From Rhodobacterales bacterium 32-67-9 (GTDB lineage: Bacteria > Pseudomonadota > Alphaproteobacteria > Rhodobacterales > Rhodobacteraceae), in contig NCEA01000022.1 in NCBI GenBank assembly GCA_002280515.1, forward strand, positions 1-64,000: 64,000 bases of DNA, given 5' to 3'. Shown piece after piece: positions 36,165-45,515 of this stretch. Each line of letters starts with the position of its first letter. Position 1 is the stretch's first letter. The translations under genes and the position numbers were made by a program. The notes below the pieces were generated by a model. That model was not told the origin of the DNA. It did not search any database and was given only the letters and a program-made list of their open reading frames with translations.

Positions 36165-37084
36165 CAGAAGAACCCCTGACTGCGGATCGAGACGATGGTC
36201 GGCGCCAGCGCGGCAAGGATGATCGCCATCATCATCAGGAAGACCGGCAGCACGATGTTGGTCTTCAGGCGTTCCGCCGTGCGGTTGGCCATCTCTTCGC
36301 GCAGGTAGCGCAGTTCCTCGGCCTGGTCGGAATAGAACTGCTCGGCCTCGCCGCTGGATTTCTCGCCCTGCGCGAGGTTTTTCAGGATGGTCTTCACCGT
36401 GGCCGGCTTCACCCGCTCGACCATCCGGTGCAGCGCCTCGTCGAAGCTGGTGGAATCCGCGTCCTTGGCGGTGATCGCGATTTCGCGCGACAGCGGTGTG
36501 CCGGGCGAGGCCTCGACATATTTCGCCAGCGCCTTGCGCGGCGTGCCGCCGGCCTGAACCACGAGAACGGCGAGGTCGAGGAAGAAGGGAAACTCGCGCT
36601 CCAACTCGTCGGCATTGCGCTGCGCGGAGTTGCGAACGTCGAGAATGAGGAAGATCGCGATGAAGAGCGCCGCGACCACCCACCATTTCAGCGCCGCCGA
36701 CGCGGCGATGGCCGGGCCGGCGCCGTGAAGGGCGCGGTTCAGCCCGAAGAACACCGCGACCGCGCCGCCGATCAGCAGGCTGAGCACGATCACGGCGGCG
36801 AAATACTGGCGCCCGTCGACCCCGCCATAGGGCCGCCCCGCATAGGTCAGTTGCTGGTCGAGGTCGTCCGCCAGCGTCCCGAACGGGCCGGCCAGGCCGA
36901 TGAAGGCTGTGCCGATGGCGCGAATGACCCGTGCGGCCTGTTCGCGCTGCACCGGCTCGGCCTCCAGTTCCGAGCTGAAGCGCGCCGTCGAGGAGGTGAG
37001 CCAATCGGCGACGACGAGCCCGATCAGCAGGATGCCGAGGCCGGACAGGCCGGCGATGACGAGGGGGAGCATGGGGGCGGTCAT
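36164..37084 (-). CDS. tadC: Tad pilus inner-membrane protein TadC
   Basis: A 306-residue type II secretion F-domain protein with an N-terminal membrane helix, a cytoplasmic domain (about 150-260) and a C-terminal helix. FLDLAVLVVQAGGTPRKAL and SFDEALHRMVERV are typical of the family. It forms the inner-membrane platform with TadB. It overlaps tadB by 4 bases. Confidence 0.82.
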   Translation of the reverse strand: MTAPMLPLVIAGLSGLGILLIGLVVADWLTSSTARFSSELEAEPVQREQAARVIRAIGTAFIGLAGPFGTLADDLDQQLTYAGRPYGGVDGRQYFAAVIVLSLLIGGAVAVFFGLNRALHGAGPAIAASAALKWWVVAALFIAIFLILDVRNSAQRNADELEREFPFFLDLAVLVVQAGGTPRKALAKYVEASPGTPLSREIAITAKDADSTSFDEALHRMVERVKPATVKTILKNLAQGEKSSGEAEQFYSDQAEELRYLREEMANRTAERLKTNIVLPVFLMMMAIILAALAPTIVSIRSQGFF

Positions 37085-37953
37085 ACGTTGGCCTTTGTCA
37101 GAAGGTGGCCGATCACATGCGCGGCAAGGAAGGCGAGAATTGCGATGCCGACGAGCAACTGGCCGAGGCCGTCGTCGAGAACCGAGGTCTCGTGATCGAC
37201 GACAAAGCCCGAGGCGATGGCGACGACCGGGCCGATGAAGGACATCAGGTAAAGGTTGCGCCGACCGTTCTCGGACGCCGTGCGGATCTTCTTGTTGAGC
37301 CGCTCGATCTCGATCAGGGTCCGCGACAGGCTCTTCAGCGCCTCGATCAGCCGCCCGCCGCTCGACGTGCCGACGCGGACGACCGAGGCGGTCAGCGTGA
37401 AGCTGCGGGAGTCGAGCCGCCGCGCCATCTCGGCGAAGGCCTCGTCGATGCCCATCACCTCGACCCGGCGCTGGAGCCGCGCGATCTCCACGTCGGCCGG
37501 GGCCGGGGCAGAGCCCGCGACCTTCTTCAGCGCGGTTTCCAGCGTGGCACCGGCGGCCATCTCGTTGGCGACCTGCTGGAGCGCCAGCGGCAACGCAAGC
37601 TCCAGTTCGCGCGCCCGCCGGCCGGCGGCGCGGTAGTAAAGGAACACCGGCACGGCGAGGCCGGTGAAGCTGAGAATGAAGATCGACGGCAGTTTCAGCC
37701 CCGCCGCCGCCAACACCGCGCCGATCAGGAGATTGGCGAAGAGCAGAAGCGCCAGCGTATCGACCGGCGCGACCTTCGGCCCGAAGGCGAAGGCGAGGAC
37801 CGCCGACACCTTCTCGCGCAGGTCTTCGTCGAGCCGCGCCCAGATCCAGCCAAGCCCGTTCAGCGCGCCGATCTGCGCCCCGAAAAGCCCGAACCCGAGG
37901 GCGAGGGCCGCGAGCGCATTGGCGAGGGGGCCGGTTTCAAGCAGCATCGGCAT
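37081..37953 (-). CDS. tadB: Tad pilus inner-membrane protein TadB
   Basis: A 290-residue type II secretion F-domain protein with helices near the N- and C-termini. LPLALQQVANEMAAGATLETAL and RVGTSSGGRLIEALKSLSRT are the conserved F-domain segments. It is a platform partner of TadC. Its start lies inside the displaced 3' end of the broken tadA gene. Confidence 0.82.
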   Translation of the reverse strand: MPMLLETGPLANALAALALGFGLFGAQIGALNGLGWIWARLDEDLREKVSAVLAFAFGPKVAPVDTLALLLFANLLIGAVLAAAGLKLPSIFILSFTGLAVPVFLYYRAAGRRARELELALPLALQQVANEMAAGATLETALKKVAGSAPAPADVEIARLQRRVEVMGIDEAFAEMARRLDSRSFTLTASVVRVGTSSGGRLIEALKSLSRTLIEIERLNKKIRTASENGRRNLYLMSFIGPVVAIASGFVVDHETSVLDDGLGQLLVGIAILAFLAAHVIGHLLTKANV

Positions 37954-39729
37954 GATCGCCCCCGGTGTCGAAGAACCCTTCGATGTCGATCAGGCCGTGA
38001 TCGGCCATCTCCTCGAAAAAGCTCGGGATGTAGCCCGAGATGGCGAAGCGCAGGCGACCGGCGGTCTCGGCCGCTTCGTTCAGGCGGTGGGTCTCCAGCG
38101 ACAGGGCCTCTCGCAACAGGGACATGTCGTTGCGCGCCCGTTCGGCGGCGAGCGCCGCCTGATCGATGTCGTTGCGCAGGGCGTCATCGACCCGGAATGG
38201 CCGGTGTTCATCGCCTGCAGCATGTCGAGCGTCTCGCCGCCCCGGCATTCGCCGACGACGATCCGGTCGGGCCGCATCCGAAGCGCGTTGCGCACGAGAT
38301 CGCGGATCGAGATTTCGCCGCGCCCGTCCATGTTCGCCCGCCGGCTTTCCAGGGTGACGAGGTTGCGGTTGAGAAGCCTGAGTTCCGACGTGTCCTCGAT
38401 GGTGACGATGCGCTCGCCCTCGGGCACGAACATGGCGAGCGCGTTCAGCAGCGTGGTCTTGCCCGAACCGGTGCCGCCCGAGATCACGATGTTCTTGCGC
38501 GCCTTCACGCAGGCGCCCAGAAACCGCTCCATCGGCGGCGACATGGCGCGGTTGCGGCGCAGGTCCGCGACCGACCAGTGGCCCTTGCCGAATTTGCGGA
38601 TCGTCAGCGAGAGCCCGCCAAGCGAGGTCGGCGCGGCGACGATATTGGCGCGGCTGCCGTCGGGCAGGCGCGCGTCGGCCATCGGCGCGCCCTCGGTCAA
38701 CTGCTTGCCATCGCGCCCGGCGATCCGGGCGGCGACGGTGAACAGCTCGGATTCCGAGGCGAACGAGAGGCCGGTCTCGAACATCCGGTTGCCCTTCTCG
38801 ACGAAGATCCGGTCAAAGCCGCAGACCATGATCTCCGAGATCACCGGCACGTCGATCAGGAACTGGATCGGCCCGAGCCGGAAGAAGAGGCCCATGACCT
38901 TCTCGCGCACCGCGTCGCGGATCAGCGCAAGCTTGAAGGTCTCGCCGATCATGCCCGAGACGGTCTTGTAGGCGGCGTCGAAGCCTTCGTGCAGGCGCTG
39001 GAGGTCGGAGGCGGTCGAATGGGCGCTCATCTCCAGCCGGAGTTCCGATGCCAGTTCCTCGCGCAGCTCGATCGAGCGGGCGCGCTGTTCGGCGTTCAGC
39101 TGCGAGAACGACAGCTCGATGTCACCCCGCGTCCCGCTCATCAGGCAGGCGGAGATCAGCGGACGGCGCAGCGCCTCCTTGCAGTAGCGGTTGATCGTGG
39201 CGATCATGCCGGGCTTGCCGGCAAGGTCGAGTTCGACCGAGAGAAGCCGGTCAAGCTCGGCCGACAAGAGCGCCTCGCGCTGGCGGTCGTCGCCGTCGAA
39301 GAGGTCGCGGCGGCGGTCCTCGTAGTCGAGAAGCGCCTCGTTCATCATCAGTTCGATGTCGGAAAGCTCCGGCATCACGGCCTGTTCGGTGACGCTCTTG
39401 TTGAGGTCGAGAAGTTGCAGCAGGTTGTTGCCGAGCCAAAGCTCGGTCCCGTCGGTCAGCACCGTCGCCGCGTCGCGGGCAAGGTCATGGCGGCCAAGCT
39501 TGGTGCCCTTGGCAACCAGCGAGACGACCTGCCAGACCTCCTCGCCCGCCCGCTGCATCAGCCGGGCATGGCGCGCCTCGATGCCGCTGCCTTCAAGGTG
39601 GATGTAGCCCGGCTCTCCGCGCCGGGTGCGGTCGGCGCCCAGCTCGTAAAACGTCTCTTCGAGCGGGAGGACCGCGCGGCGGTTGCCGTAGGCGTCGCAG
39701 ATCCTGAGATGGGCGCGCGCCTTGCTCAT
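37937..39729 (-). pseudogene. tadA: FHA-TadA/CpaF-type ATPase with internal deletion and frameshift
   Basis: The first frame (from 39729) encodes an N-terminal FHA-like region (about residues 1-110) and a CpaF/TadA ATPase with Walker A GGTGSGKTT, RIVTIEDTSELRL and Walker B VVGECRGGE. It is normal up to NTGHSGSM, then reads out-of-family residues to an early stop at 38080. A second frame from about 38190 to 37937 ends in ISGYIPSFFEEMADHGL, which fits the usual CpaF tail. The His-box (TTxHA) and the following segment are missing. The joint (38184-38191) contains TCGATGAC on the coding strand. A deletion or an assembly error is likely; an unusual but functional short form is less so. Confidence 0.65.
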
Positions 39730-40439
39730 TGGCCGACGCTCTCGGCGATGCAGTCGTCGGCCCCTTCGCAGGGATTGCGCAGCACCAGCGTCAGCCCGCC
39801 CGAAGCATCCTCGGCCGCGGCGAGGAAGCTTTCCACCGCTGCCGCCGGCGCCTGGAGCGTGACGGAGTTGTAGTCCGGCCGGTCCTGGGTCTCATATTCG
39901 CCGCGGCTGTCGATCTCGCCCACCGCCATCACCTCGATATCTTCGAGCAGAAGCTTCGCGACCGACTGGTTCTGGCTGACCTCGAAGGTGCCGATCACGT
40001 CGACGCGGGCGCCGGGGGCGATGAACTTCTCGACCGCGCGCCGCGCCTCGACCGGGATCGAGAAGGCGCGGTTGCCGGGGCGGATGCGACGGGCAAATGC
40101 GTTTTCCGGGGCCACGAAGAACTGCGCGCGTTGCAGGAAGCTGCCCGAGGGCACGTCGGCCCCGAAGACCCGGCCGCGCAGGTTGATCCGGGTCGCGGCA
40201 TTGTCATCGAGCACCCATTGGAACTCGGCCTCCAGAAGCTGCGGCATTTCCTGCGAGACGACGTATTTCTCGATGAAGGCATCGTCGATCTTCGTGCCGG
40301 CGCGGATCACCAGCCCGTCCTCGGCGACCAGCCGGAGCTTGCGCACAGTTGCGGTCTGGGCGACGACGTCCTGATAGTAATAATAGGCCATGCCGAAGGC
40401 GAGCAGGGCGGCGAGGACATAGAAGATACTGCGCATCAC
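39726..40439 (-). CDS. cpaB: Flp pilus assembly protein CpaB/RcpC-like
   Basis: A 237-residue protein with an N-terminal membrane anchor (residues 4-20) and a SAF-like domain typical of CpaB/RcpC. It is shorter than usual. EDGLVIRAGTKIDDAFIEKY and GNRAFSIPVEARRAVEKFIAPG are characteristic. It is a periplasmic assembly component. It overlaps both neighbours by 4 bases. Confidence 0.75.
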   Translation of the reverse strand: MMRSIFYVLAALLAFGMAYYYYQDVVAQTATVRKLRLVAEDGLVIRAGTKIDDAFIEKYVVSQEMPQLLEAEFQWVLDDNAATRINLRGRVFGADVPSGSFLQRAQFFVAPENAFARRIRPGNRAFSIPVEARRAVEKFIAPGARVDVIGTFEVSQNQSVAKLLLEDIEVMAVGEIDSRGEYETQDRPDYNSVTLQAPAAAVESFLAAAEDASGGLTLVLRNPCEGADDCIAESVGQ

Positions 40440-41131
40440 TCCTCCAGGTACTTGACGATGACCGTGGACCGGCTCGCCGCTGCGGGGTCGGGCTGAACGT
40501 AAAGGAAGAGCGCGCAGTCCTGGCGTTGTCCGACAAAAAACGACGTGCTTGCATCCGAGGCATCGGTGATCTTGAACCCCTGCCGCGTCATCAGCTCGAC
40601 ATAGAGCGGTGCGGTCTCCGCGGGCGGTGCCGGTTGCGACAGGATCACCTGGCCTGCGCAGCCGCCGGTCGCGCCGTCGTTCATCAGGACCGAAGCCCCC
40701 TTCGGCAATTCCGGACCGAGTGCGGTGACAAGCGCGCCGGGATCGGCGAGGGCGGGGGAACTCAGCATCACCCGCATCTGGGTGCCGGTCTCTGCCGGAA
40801 CCAGCGCGAGGCTCAGGTTGACCTCGGCTCCGGGCGCCAGAAGGGCGGCGTCGATCTCAGGCACGGCGGCCAGCACGAAGCGGCGGAGCGGGTCGGGGAT
40901 CTCGTTGCCGGCATAGGCCATCATCAGCACGCCGCCTTCGTCAACGAGGTCGAGCGCGCCGCCGAGATCGGCGCTGAGCCGGGCGGCGACGATCTTCGGC
41001 GGCTGGTCGACGTCGGTGACGAAGGTCCGGAGCGGGCCGGGAAGCGTCTGGCCGACCGCGCCGATGGGCAGGAGGAAAAGCGCGGCCGCGCCGATCAGGC
41101 CGTGCCGGAGCACGCGAGGCAAAGGGGTCAT
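40436..41131 (-). CDS. hypothetical exported protein in the Tad operon
   Basis: A 231-residue protein with a signal peptide (about 1-28, cleavage after AVG) and no recognised domain. It contains cysteines in GGCAGQV and QDCALF that could form a disulfide. The start at 41131 is preceded by AAGGAA; the longer in-frame start at 41158 lies inside the upstream gene and would weaken the signal peptide. Its position between TadE-like and CpaB genes suggests a periplasmic assembly role. Confidence 0.6.
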   Translation of the reverse strand: MTPLPRVLRHGLIGAAALFLLPIGAVGQTLPGPLRTFVTDVDQPPKIVAARLSADLGGALDLVDEGGVLMMAYAGNEIPDPLRRFVLAAVPEIDAALLAPGAEVNLSLALVPAETGTQMRVMLSSPALADPGALVTALGPELPKGASVLMNDGATGGCAGQVILSQPAPPAETAPLYVELMTRQGFKITDASDASTSFFVGQRQDCALFLYVQPDPAAASRSTVIVKYLEE

Positions 41132-41132
41132 G

Positions 41133-41741
41133 TCACTTGTTCCTTGAGGGAAAGACATTGGGGAAAAGCTTGTAGGTGTTGCGCTGGCGCAGGGCCTGCC
41201 AGATCACCTTGTCGTGCGCCGCTGTGTAGGGTTTCGTGCCGTGGTCCCAGAACTTCGGTTCGGGGCTGATGTAGGTCTGGCGCGACGTGACGGCGCCTTC
41301 CTTTTGCAGGAACGATGGCTTGGAGAGCAGGAACGTCCCGCTCCCGTCGCCCTTCACGTCGTTCACCGGCTCCTTGCGGTCGACATCGCGCAGGATCTGC
41401 GGCCAGGCCCGGGCGCCGTCGCGCAGCGCGCGGAAAAAGGGTTTTTCGCGGCTCAGCCCCTGTTCGGCCCGGTAGCCGGCGCAGGTAACGTTGGCCGAGG
41501 CGCTGACCCCGGATTTCGCGCCGAAGGGCGTACGGTCGGCAGTGCAGCTGACCAGCCGGGGCAGGGTAGAACTGGCGGCGCTGACCGTGCTCGCCCGGGT
41601 GAAGACCGCGACCTGCTGGCGGGTCAGCATCCCTTCCACGACATAGCGCGCGGTCAGCATCACGATGATCGCGAAGGGGACGATCAGCACCGCTTCCAGC
41701 GACAGCGAGCCGCGGCGCCGGCGGTTAAGGTCAATGCGCAT
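41133..41741 (-). CDS. TadE-like minor pseudopilin
   Basis: A 202-residue protein with a basic N-terminus followed by a hydrophobic helix starting GSLSLEAVLIVPFAIIVML, the TadE/TadF pattern with a conserved glutamate for prepilin processing. The rest is periplasmic with several cysteines. The start at 41741 was chosen because it gives the expected short leader (MRIDLNRRRR). It overlaps the upstream gene by 11 bases. Confidence 0.7.
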   Translation of the reverse strand: MRIDLNRRRRGSLSLEAVLIVPFAIIVMLTARYVVEGMLTRQQVAVFTRASTVSAASSTLPRLVSCTADRTPFGAKSGVSASANVTCAGYRAEQGLSREKPFFRALRDGARAWPQILRDVDRKEPVNDVKGDGSGTFLLSKPSFLQKEGAVTSRQTYISPEPKFWDHGTKPYTAAHDKVIWQALRQRNTYKLFPNVFPSRNK

Positions 41742-43239
41742 TGACCCGCCCCCATGTGCCCCGGCTGGACACGGCGCCAAGCGCGGTGGCCAGCGGGCGG
41801 AACGCCGCCTTCGCCTGGCGCTGAAGATCGCGCGCCATCTTCGCGGGATCGTCCACCCGCGTCGCCGGCATCATCCGGTAGCGCCAGTTCTGCGAGAAGA
41901 GGTCGGCGCCGTCCGGGTTGTAGACCCCGACCTGACCATAGCCGAAATGGCTTTCCACCGTCTCGGTCAGCACCTGCGCGGCGAGCCTGCGGCCCTTGTC
42001 CTTCTGGGTCAGAGCCAGCACACGGAAGGCGTCGGGCATCCGGTCGGGCTGCACGATCGGCAGGGGGTTCAGCGGCGGGATGTCCTTGAGTTGCCAGAAG
42101 GTCGGCACCGGCGCCTCGATCTCCATCCGCACGAGCTGGTTGAGCGGCCCCGTCACCGCCTTGCCGACGAGGCAGAGGCTCGCGAACTTGGCGTCATAGC
42201 GGCGGGTGAAGGCGTTGTTGCGCGTCGCCTGCTGCGGGCCGAAGAGGTTCGGGGCGATGCCCTTCTTGTAGGGCACCCAGAGGTGGATGTATTCGCCGAG
42301 AAGCGTCGAGGGGCTGTCGTAAAAGTCCTTGAATTTCTTCAGGTCGCGGCCGATCCGGGTCGTGTCGTTGATATGGTCCTTCACCACGGGCCTCGACCGG
42401 GCGCCACCGTAGGTCATCGGCCCCTTGCCAAAGGGAAAGCCGCGCTGGCGGAAGGTAGTGAAACGGGCGGTTGTGCCGAACTGCATCGCCGCGCAGAACT
42501 GGCTCCGCGCTTCGAACTCACCCTTTTCCAGCGGCAATGCCATGCCGTCGCTGGTATTGGTTTTTGTGCAATTCTTGACCCCGTAGCCATTGCAGGGATC
42601 GGCGAAGTGGAAGGCTTCGATACCAAGCTCTTTGGCGTATTCCTCGCCGATCTCGCGCATCGCGCGGGGGAACCGTTCGACGATGGCGCGGTTCATCCCC
42701 TCGATGGCACGAAGCGCCTTGTGCGACACCTCGATGCCGTGGTTCGGGTCGTAGCGGGCCTCGGTGATGAAGGTCTGGGCGAGGGCGAGGTTCGCCGGAA
42801 TGGCCACGGCGCCGTGGTTGATCATGCACGGCGTGGTCCAGGCCGCCGCGATCGCCGCGGCCGAGATCGGGTCGGCGGTCCGGGGCGGGCAATGCAGCGC
42901 GCCATGCCCGATGATATAGGCGTCGACCAGACCGGCGGTGATGCGAATCTCCTGCAAGGTGCCGGCCAGCGCCTCGGACCCGATGGCGACGGTCAGGAGC
43001 TGCGTCGCGGTCACATTGTTCATCGAGATGACGTTGAGCGACCGCGCCGTCCAGGTGCCGTGCATCGCGGCCAGCGCATCGGCGCCGTCCTGGGTCATGC
43101 GGCGTTCGTTGACCATCTGGCCGCTGTTGGCATTGGCGGCGATCATCGCCGTGACCGGGATCATCGCGGCGACCGCGACGATGGCCACGGCGCCCCGGCG
43201 CCGGCGCGACAGGAGCGGTCTGAACGCCGCGCCGATCAT
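41731..43239 (-). CDS. TadG-like pilus-associated protein
   Basis: A 502-residue protein. A short basic leader (LLSRRRRGAVAIVAVAAMIP) and one membrane helix are followed by a large exported part. The segment NANSGQMVNERRMTQDGADALA is like TadG and other proteins with an N-terminal Flp-type helix. No von Willebrand factor A motif is evident. It overlaps TadE-like genes at both ends. Confidence 0.65.
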   Translation of the reverse strand: MIGAAFRPLLSRRRRGAVAIVAVAAMIPVTAMIAANANSGQMVNERRMTQDGADALAAMHGTWTARSLNVISMNNVTATQLLTVAIGSEALAGTLQEIRITAGLVDAYIIGHGALHCPPRTADPISAAAIAAAWTTPCMINHGAVAIPANLALAQTFITEARYDPNHGIEVSHKALRAIEGMNRAIVERFPRAMREIGEEYAKELGIEAFHFADPCNGYGVKNCTKTNTSDGMALPLEKGEFEARSQFCAAMQFGTTARFTTFRQRGFPFGKGPMTYGGARSRPVVKDHINDTTRIGRDLKKFKDFYDSPSTLLGEYIHLWVPYKKGIAPNLFGPQQATRNNAFTRRYDAKFASLCLVGKAVTGPLNQLVRMEIEAPVPTFWQLKDIPPLNPLPIVQPDRMPDAFRVLALTQKDKGRRLAAQVLTETVESHFGYGQVGVYNPDGADLFSQNWRYRMMPATRVDDPAKMARDLQRQAKAAFRPLATALGAVSSRGTWGRVNAH

Positions 43240-43892
43240 CGCAGCACCACCGTCGCCTCGCCCCAGCGCCAATAGGTGCCGTCGCCGCGCCTGCCGTCCA
43301 TGACGAAGCGCCGGAACGGGGTGGAAAGCGGATACTTGTAGCGCACGCGCGCCCGGATAGGGACCGAATCTGCGCTGGCCAGAAGCGAGAGGCCGGACTG
43401 CACCCATTCCACCTCGACCTCGACATTGCCGGGCTCGTAGGCGTAGCAGAGCGCGTTGGCGACGGCCTCGTCGTAGCCGCCGAGCTTGCCGGTGCCCCGG
43501 ATCACCTCCTTGCCGGCGGCGATGTCGGGGCAGGTGCCGCGCCCGCTTGCAAACCCGGAGGTGGAGGCGGCCGCGCCCAGCGCCCAGCGCGCGGCGTCCT
43601 GCCATTTCTGCGGCTCGTCGGTGCATTGAAACGTCGCCACGGCCGCGAAGGGCGAGCCGAAAGCCTGGGTCAGGCTGAAGGGTGGGCATTTGTAGACAAG
43701 AGCGCTGCGGGCGGCGGCATAGGCCGCCATCTCGACATAGGTCCGGGCCTGGGCGAGGATCAGGATCTGTGCGGCGCCGCCGAAGAGGACCAGAAGCGCG
43801 GGGAAGGCCAGCACCGCCTCGATCCCGATCGCGCCCCGGCGCCGGCGTGCCAGGGCGCGGGCGATTGCCCGATGAAGCGCCGCGCGGGTCAT
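43236..43892 (-). CDS. TadE-like minor pseudopilin
   Basis: A 218-residue protein with a basic leader followed by GAIGIEAVLAFPALLVLFGG, the TadE signature helix with its conserved glutamate. The exported part has four cysteines. It overlaps the third pilin-like gene and the TadG-like gene by 4 bases each. Confidence 0.72.
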   Translation of the reverse strand: MTRAALHRAIARALARRRRGAIGIEAVLAFPALLVLFGGAAQILILAQARTYVEMAAYAAARSALVYKCPPFSLTQAFGSPFAAVATFQCTDEPQKWQDAARWALGAAASTSGFASGRGTCPDIAAGKEVIRGTGKLGGYDEAVANALCYAYEPGNVEVEVEWVQSGLSLLASADSVPIRARVRYKYPLSTPFRRFVMDGRRGDGTYWRWGEATVVLR

Positions 43893-44038
43893 TTGAGCTT
43901 GTCCACGGTGGTCTGGACCTTCTCCTGATAGCCCTCGTAATCGGGTTTGCGGTCGTTCGCCATGTTGGTCGCGGTGAAGGCGAGCGCCGAGGCCACGGCA
44001 AGGCCGAAGCCGAAGATCAGGAGCTTTTCCAGGGTCAT
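43889..44038 (-). CDS. Flp-like mini-pilin or pilin-like membrane peptide
   Basis: A 49-residue peptide starting MTLEKLLIFGFGLAVASALAF. It has one hydrophobic helix and a charged C-terminus ending VDKLK. It shares the MTLEKLLIFGF start with the peptide at 44069-44218 and lacks a long leader. It is the smallest class of candidate major subunits in this operon. It overlaps the TadE gene by 4 bases. Confidence 0.6.
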   Translation of the reverse strand: MTLEKLLIFGFGLAVASALAFTATNMANDRKPDYEGYQEKVQTTVDKLK

Positions 44039-44068
44039 GACGGCATCCTTTCGGGGCCTTAGACGCGT

Positions 44069-44218
44069 TCAGAAGCCGGCGTTCTTCAGGCCGTCGACCT
44101 CTTGCTTGAACTCGTCGTTCGCGGTGCCACGGTCCTTCATCATGTTGGTGCCGACCGTGGTGATGGCGAAAAGGGCGGCGAGCGCGAAACCGAAGATCAG
44201 GAGTTTCTCGAGGGTCAT
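44069..44218 (-). CDS. Flp-like mini-pilin or pilin-like membrane peptide
   Basis: A 49-residue peptide starting MTLEKLLIFGFALAALFAI. It is a paralogue of the next peptide, with a single hydrophobic helix and a polar tail (ANDEFKQEVDGLKNAGF). A longer in-frame start at 44269 lacks a ribosome-binding site and would overlap the third peptide. Glu4 could be the helix glutamate of Flp pilins. Confidence 0.6.
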   Translation of the reverse strand: MTLEKLLIFGFALAALFAITTVGTNMMKDRGTANDEFKQEVDGLKNAGF

Positions 44219-44265
44219 GTTGCTTTTCCTTTTGATGAATTTGGGTAGATCCGGCATGGCTCGGG

Positions 44266-44385
44266 TCACTTCATGATTTCTTTGACTTGCGTGATGACGA
44301 AGTCGACGATCTCGTTCCCCATCGTCGCGAGAACCGTCGCGATGGCGAGGGCGAGCGCGAAATACAGCAAGTATTCCAGTGACAT
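44266..44385 (-). CDS. 39-residue pilin-like membrane peptide
   Basis: It starts MSLEYLLYFALALAIATVLA and ends ITQVKEIMK. It is a single hydrophobic helix with Glu4 at the same place as in the two following peptides, so it is probably a third paralogue. It is below the size of most gene callers, but gene order, an upstream AGGATCACC and the shared N-terminal pattern support it. Confidence 0.55.
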   Translation of the reverse strand: MSLEYLLYFALALAIATVLATMGNEIVDFVITQVKEIMK

Positions 44386-44489
44386 GAGGTGATCCTTTAT
44401 CCCGTGGCGGATCACGTATCCGCTGGTGCCAGAATAGATCGGGCAGGGGCCGGGCCGCGGCGCGTCGTTTTCAGTGCGACAGGTGCGGG

Positions 44490-45515
44490 TCAGGCGGCCG
44501 CAACCCGTTCCAGCGGGCTTTCAGGGCCGCCGGTTCCGCGCTGGAAGATCGGCAGGGTGGCATATCCTGCCGCCTCGGCGCCGGCCCCGGCCACTTCGGC
44601 GATCTCGACCACCACGCGCCGGCCGTCCTTGCGCCGGACCTGCACGATGAGGTCGATCGCCTCGATGATCTGGCGCCGGACCGCGATCAGCGGCACATCG
44701 ACATCGGACATGAGGCAGAGCGTCTCCAGCCGCGACAGCGCCCGCATCGGATCGTCGGCATGGACGGTCGAGAGCGAGCCGGCATGGCCGGAGTTCATCG
44801 CCTGGATCATGTCGAGCGCCTCGCCGCCCCGGCATTCACCGACAAGGATGCGGTCGGGGCGCATCCTCAGCGTGGCGCGGAAAAGGTCGCGGATCGTCAC
44901 GCCGCCGCGTCCCTTTGCATCGGGCATCTGCGCCTCGAGCTGCACGACATGCGGCATCCTGAGGTCCAGCTCGGCCACGTCCTCGATGGTGATGATCCTT
45001 TCTTCCGGCTTCATCATCCGGGCAAGAAGGCCGAGCAGCGTGGTCTTGCCGGTGCCGGTGCCGCCCGAGATGATGATGTTGCGATGGCCGAGAACCTGGG
45101 CGCGCAGATAGTCGATCGCCGCTTCGCTCAGCGACCCGCTGTCGATCAGGTCCTGAAGCGTCGGCGGCTGGCGCGCGAACTGGCGGATGGCGATGGTGAT
45201 CCCGGCCCGCGCCGCCGGGTCCTGCACGATGTGGACGCGCGAACGGTTCGGCATCCGCGCCTCCAGCGACAGGTTCTCGGGCGTCAGCCGCTTGCCGGAA
45301 TATTGCAGGATCACCCGGGCGAGGGCACGCAGGGCCGCCGGGTCGCGCATCCGGTGTTCGGTCCTCTCGATCCCGTTCCTGCCGTCGACGAAGATGTCGT
45401 CGGGGCCGTTGATCATGATTTCCGAGATCGAGGGGTCGTCGTAATAGGCGACGAGCGGCCCCATCAGGTGACGCACCAGCGCATCATATGCGGCCTCGGA
45501 TCCCATCGCACTCAT
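44490..45515 (-). CDS. tadA: Tad/Flp secretion ATPase TadA (intact copy)
   Basis: A 341-residue CpaF/TadA-type ATPase with Walker A GGTGTGKTT, Asp-box RIITIEDVAELDL, Walker B LVGECRGGE and an intact His-box GHAGSLSTVHADDP. The start at 45515 gives MSAMGSEAAYDALVRHLMG; a further ATG three codons on is possible. It lacks the FHA-like N-terminus of the second TadA (37937-39729). It powers pilus assembly with TadB and TadC. Confidence 0.85.
   Translation of the reverse strand: MSAMGSEAAYDALVRHLMGPLVAYYDDPSISEIMINGPDDIFVDGRNGIERTEHRMRDPAALRALARVILQYSGKRLTPENLSLEARMPNRSRVHIVQDPAARAGITIAIRQFARQPPTLQDLIDSGSLSEAAIDYLRAQVLGHRNIIISGGTGTGKTTLLGLLARMMKPEERIITIEDVAELDLRMPHVVQLEAQMPDAKGRGGVTIRDLFRATLRMRPDRILVGECRGGEALDMIQAMNSGHAGSLSTVHADDPMRALSRLETLCLMSDVDVPLIAVRRQIIEAIDLIVQVRRKDGRRVVVEIAEVAGAGAEAAGYATLPIFQRGTGGPESPLERVAAA

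Noticed and set aside
37937-38248. Separate small gene of 103 codons between tadA and tadB
   Set aside because: Its start lies in a shadow of tadA, and its C-terminal part matches the expected CpaF/TadA tail, so it is better read as the displaced end of tadA.
37105-39873. 922-codon plus-strand open frame opposite tadA and tadB
   Set aside because: It lies wholly opposite well-recognised genes, with low-complexity Arg/Glu/Asp composition and no motif.
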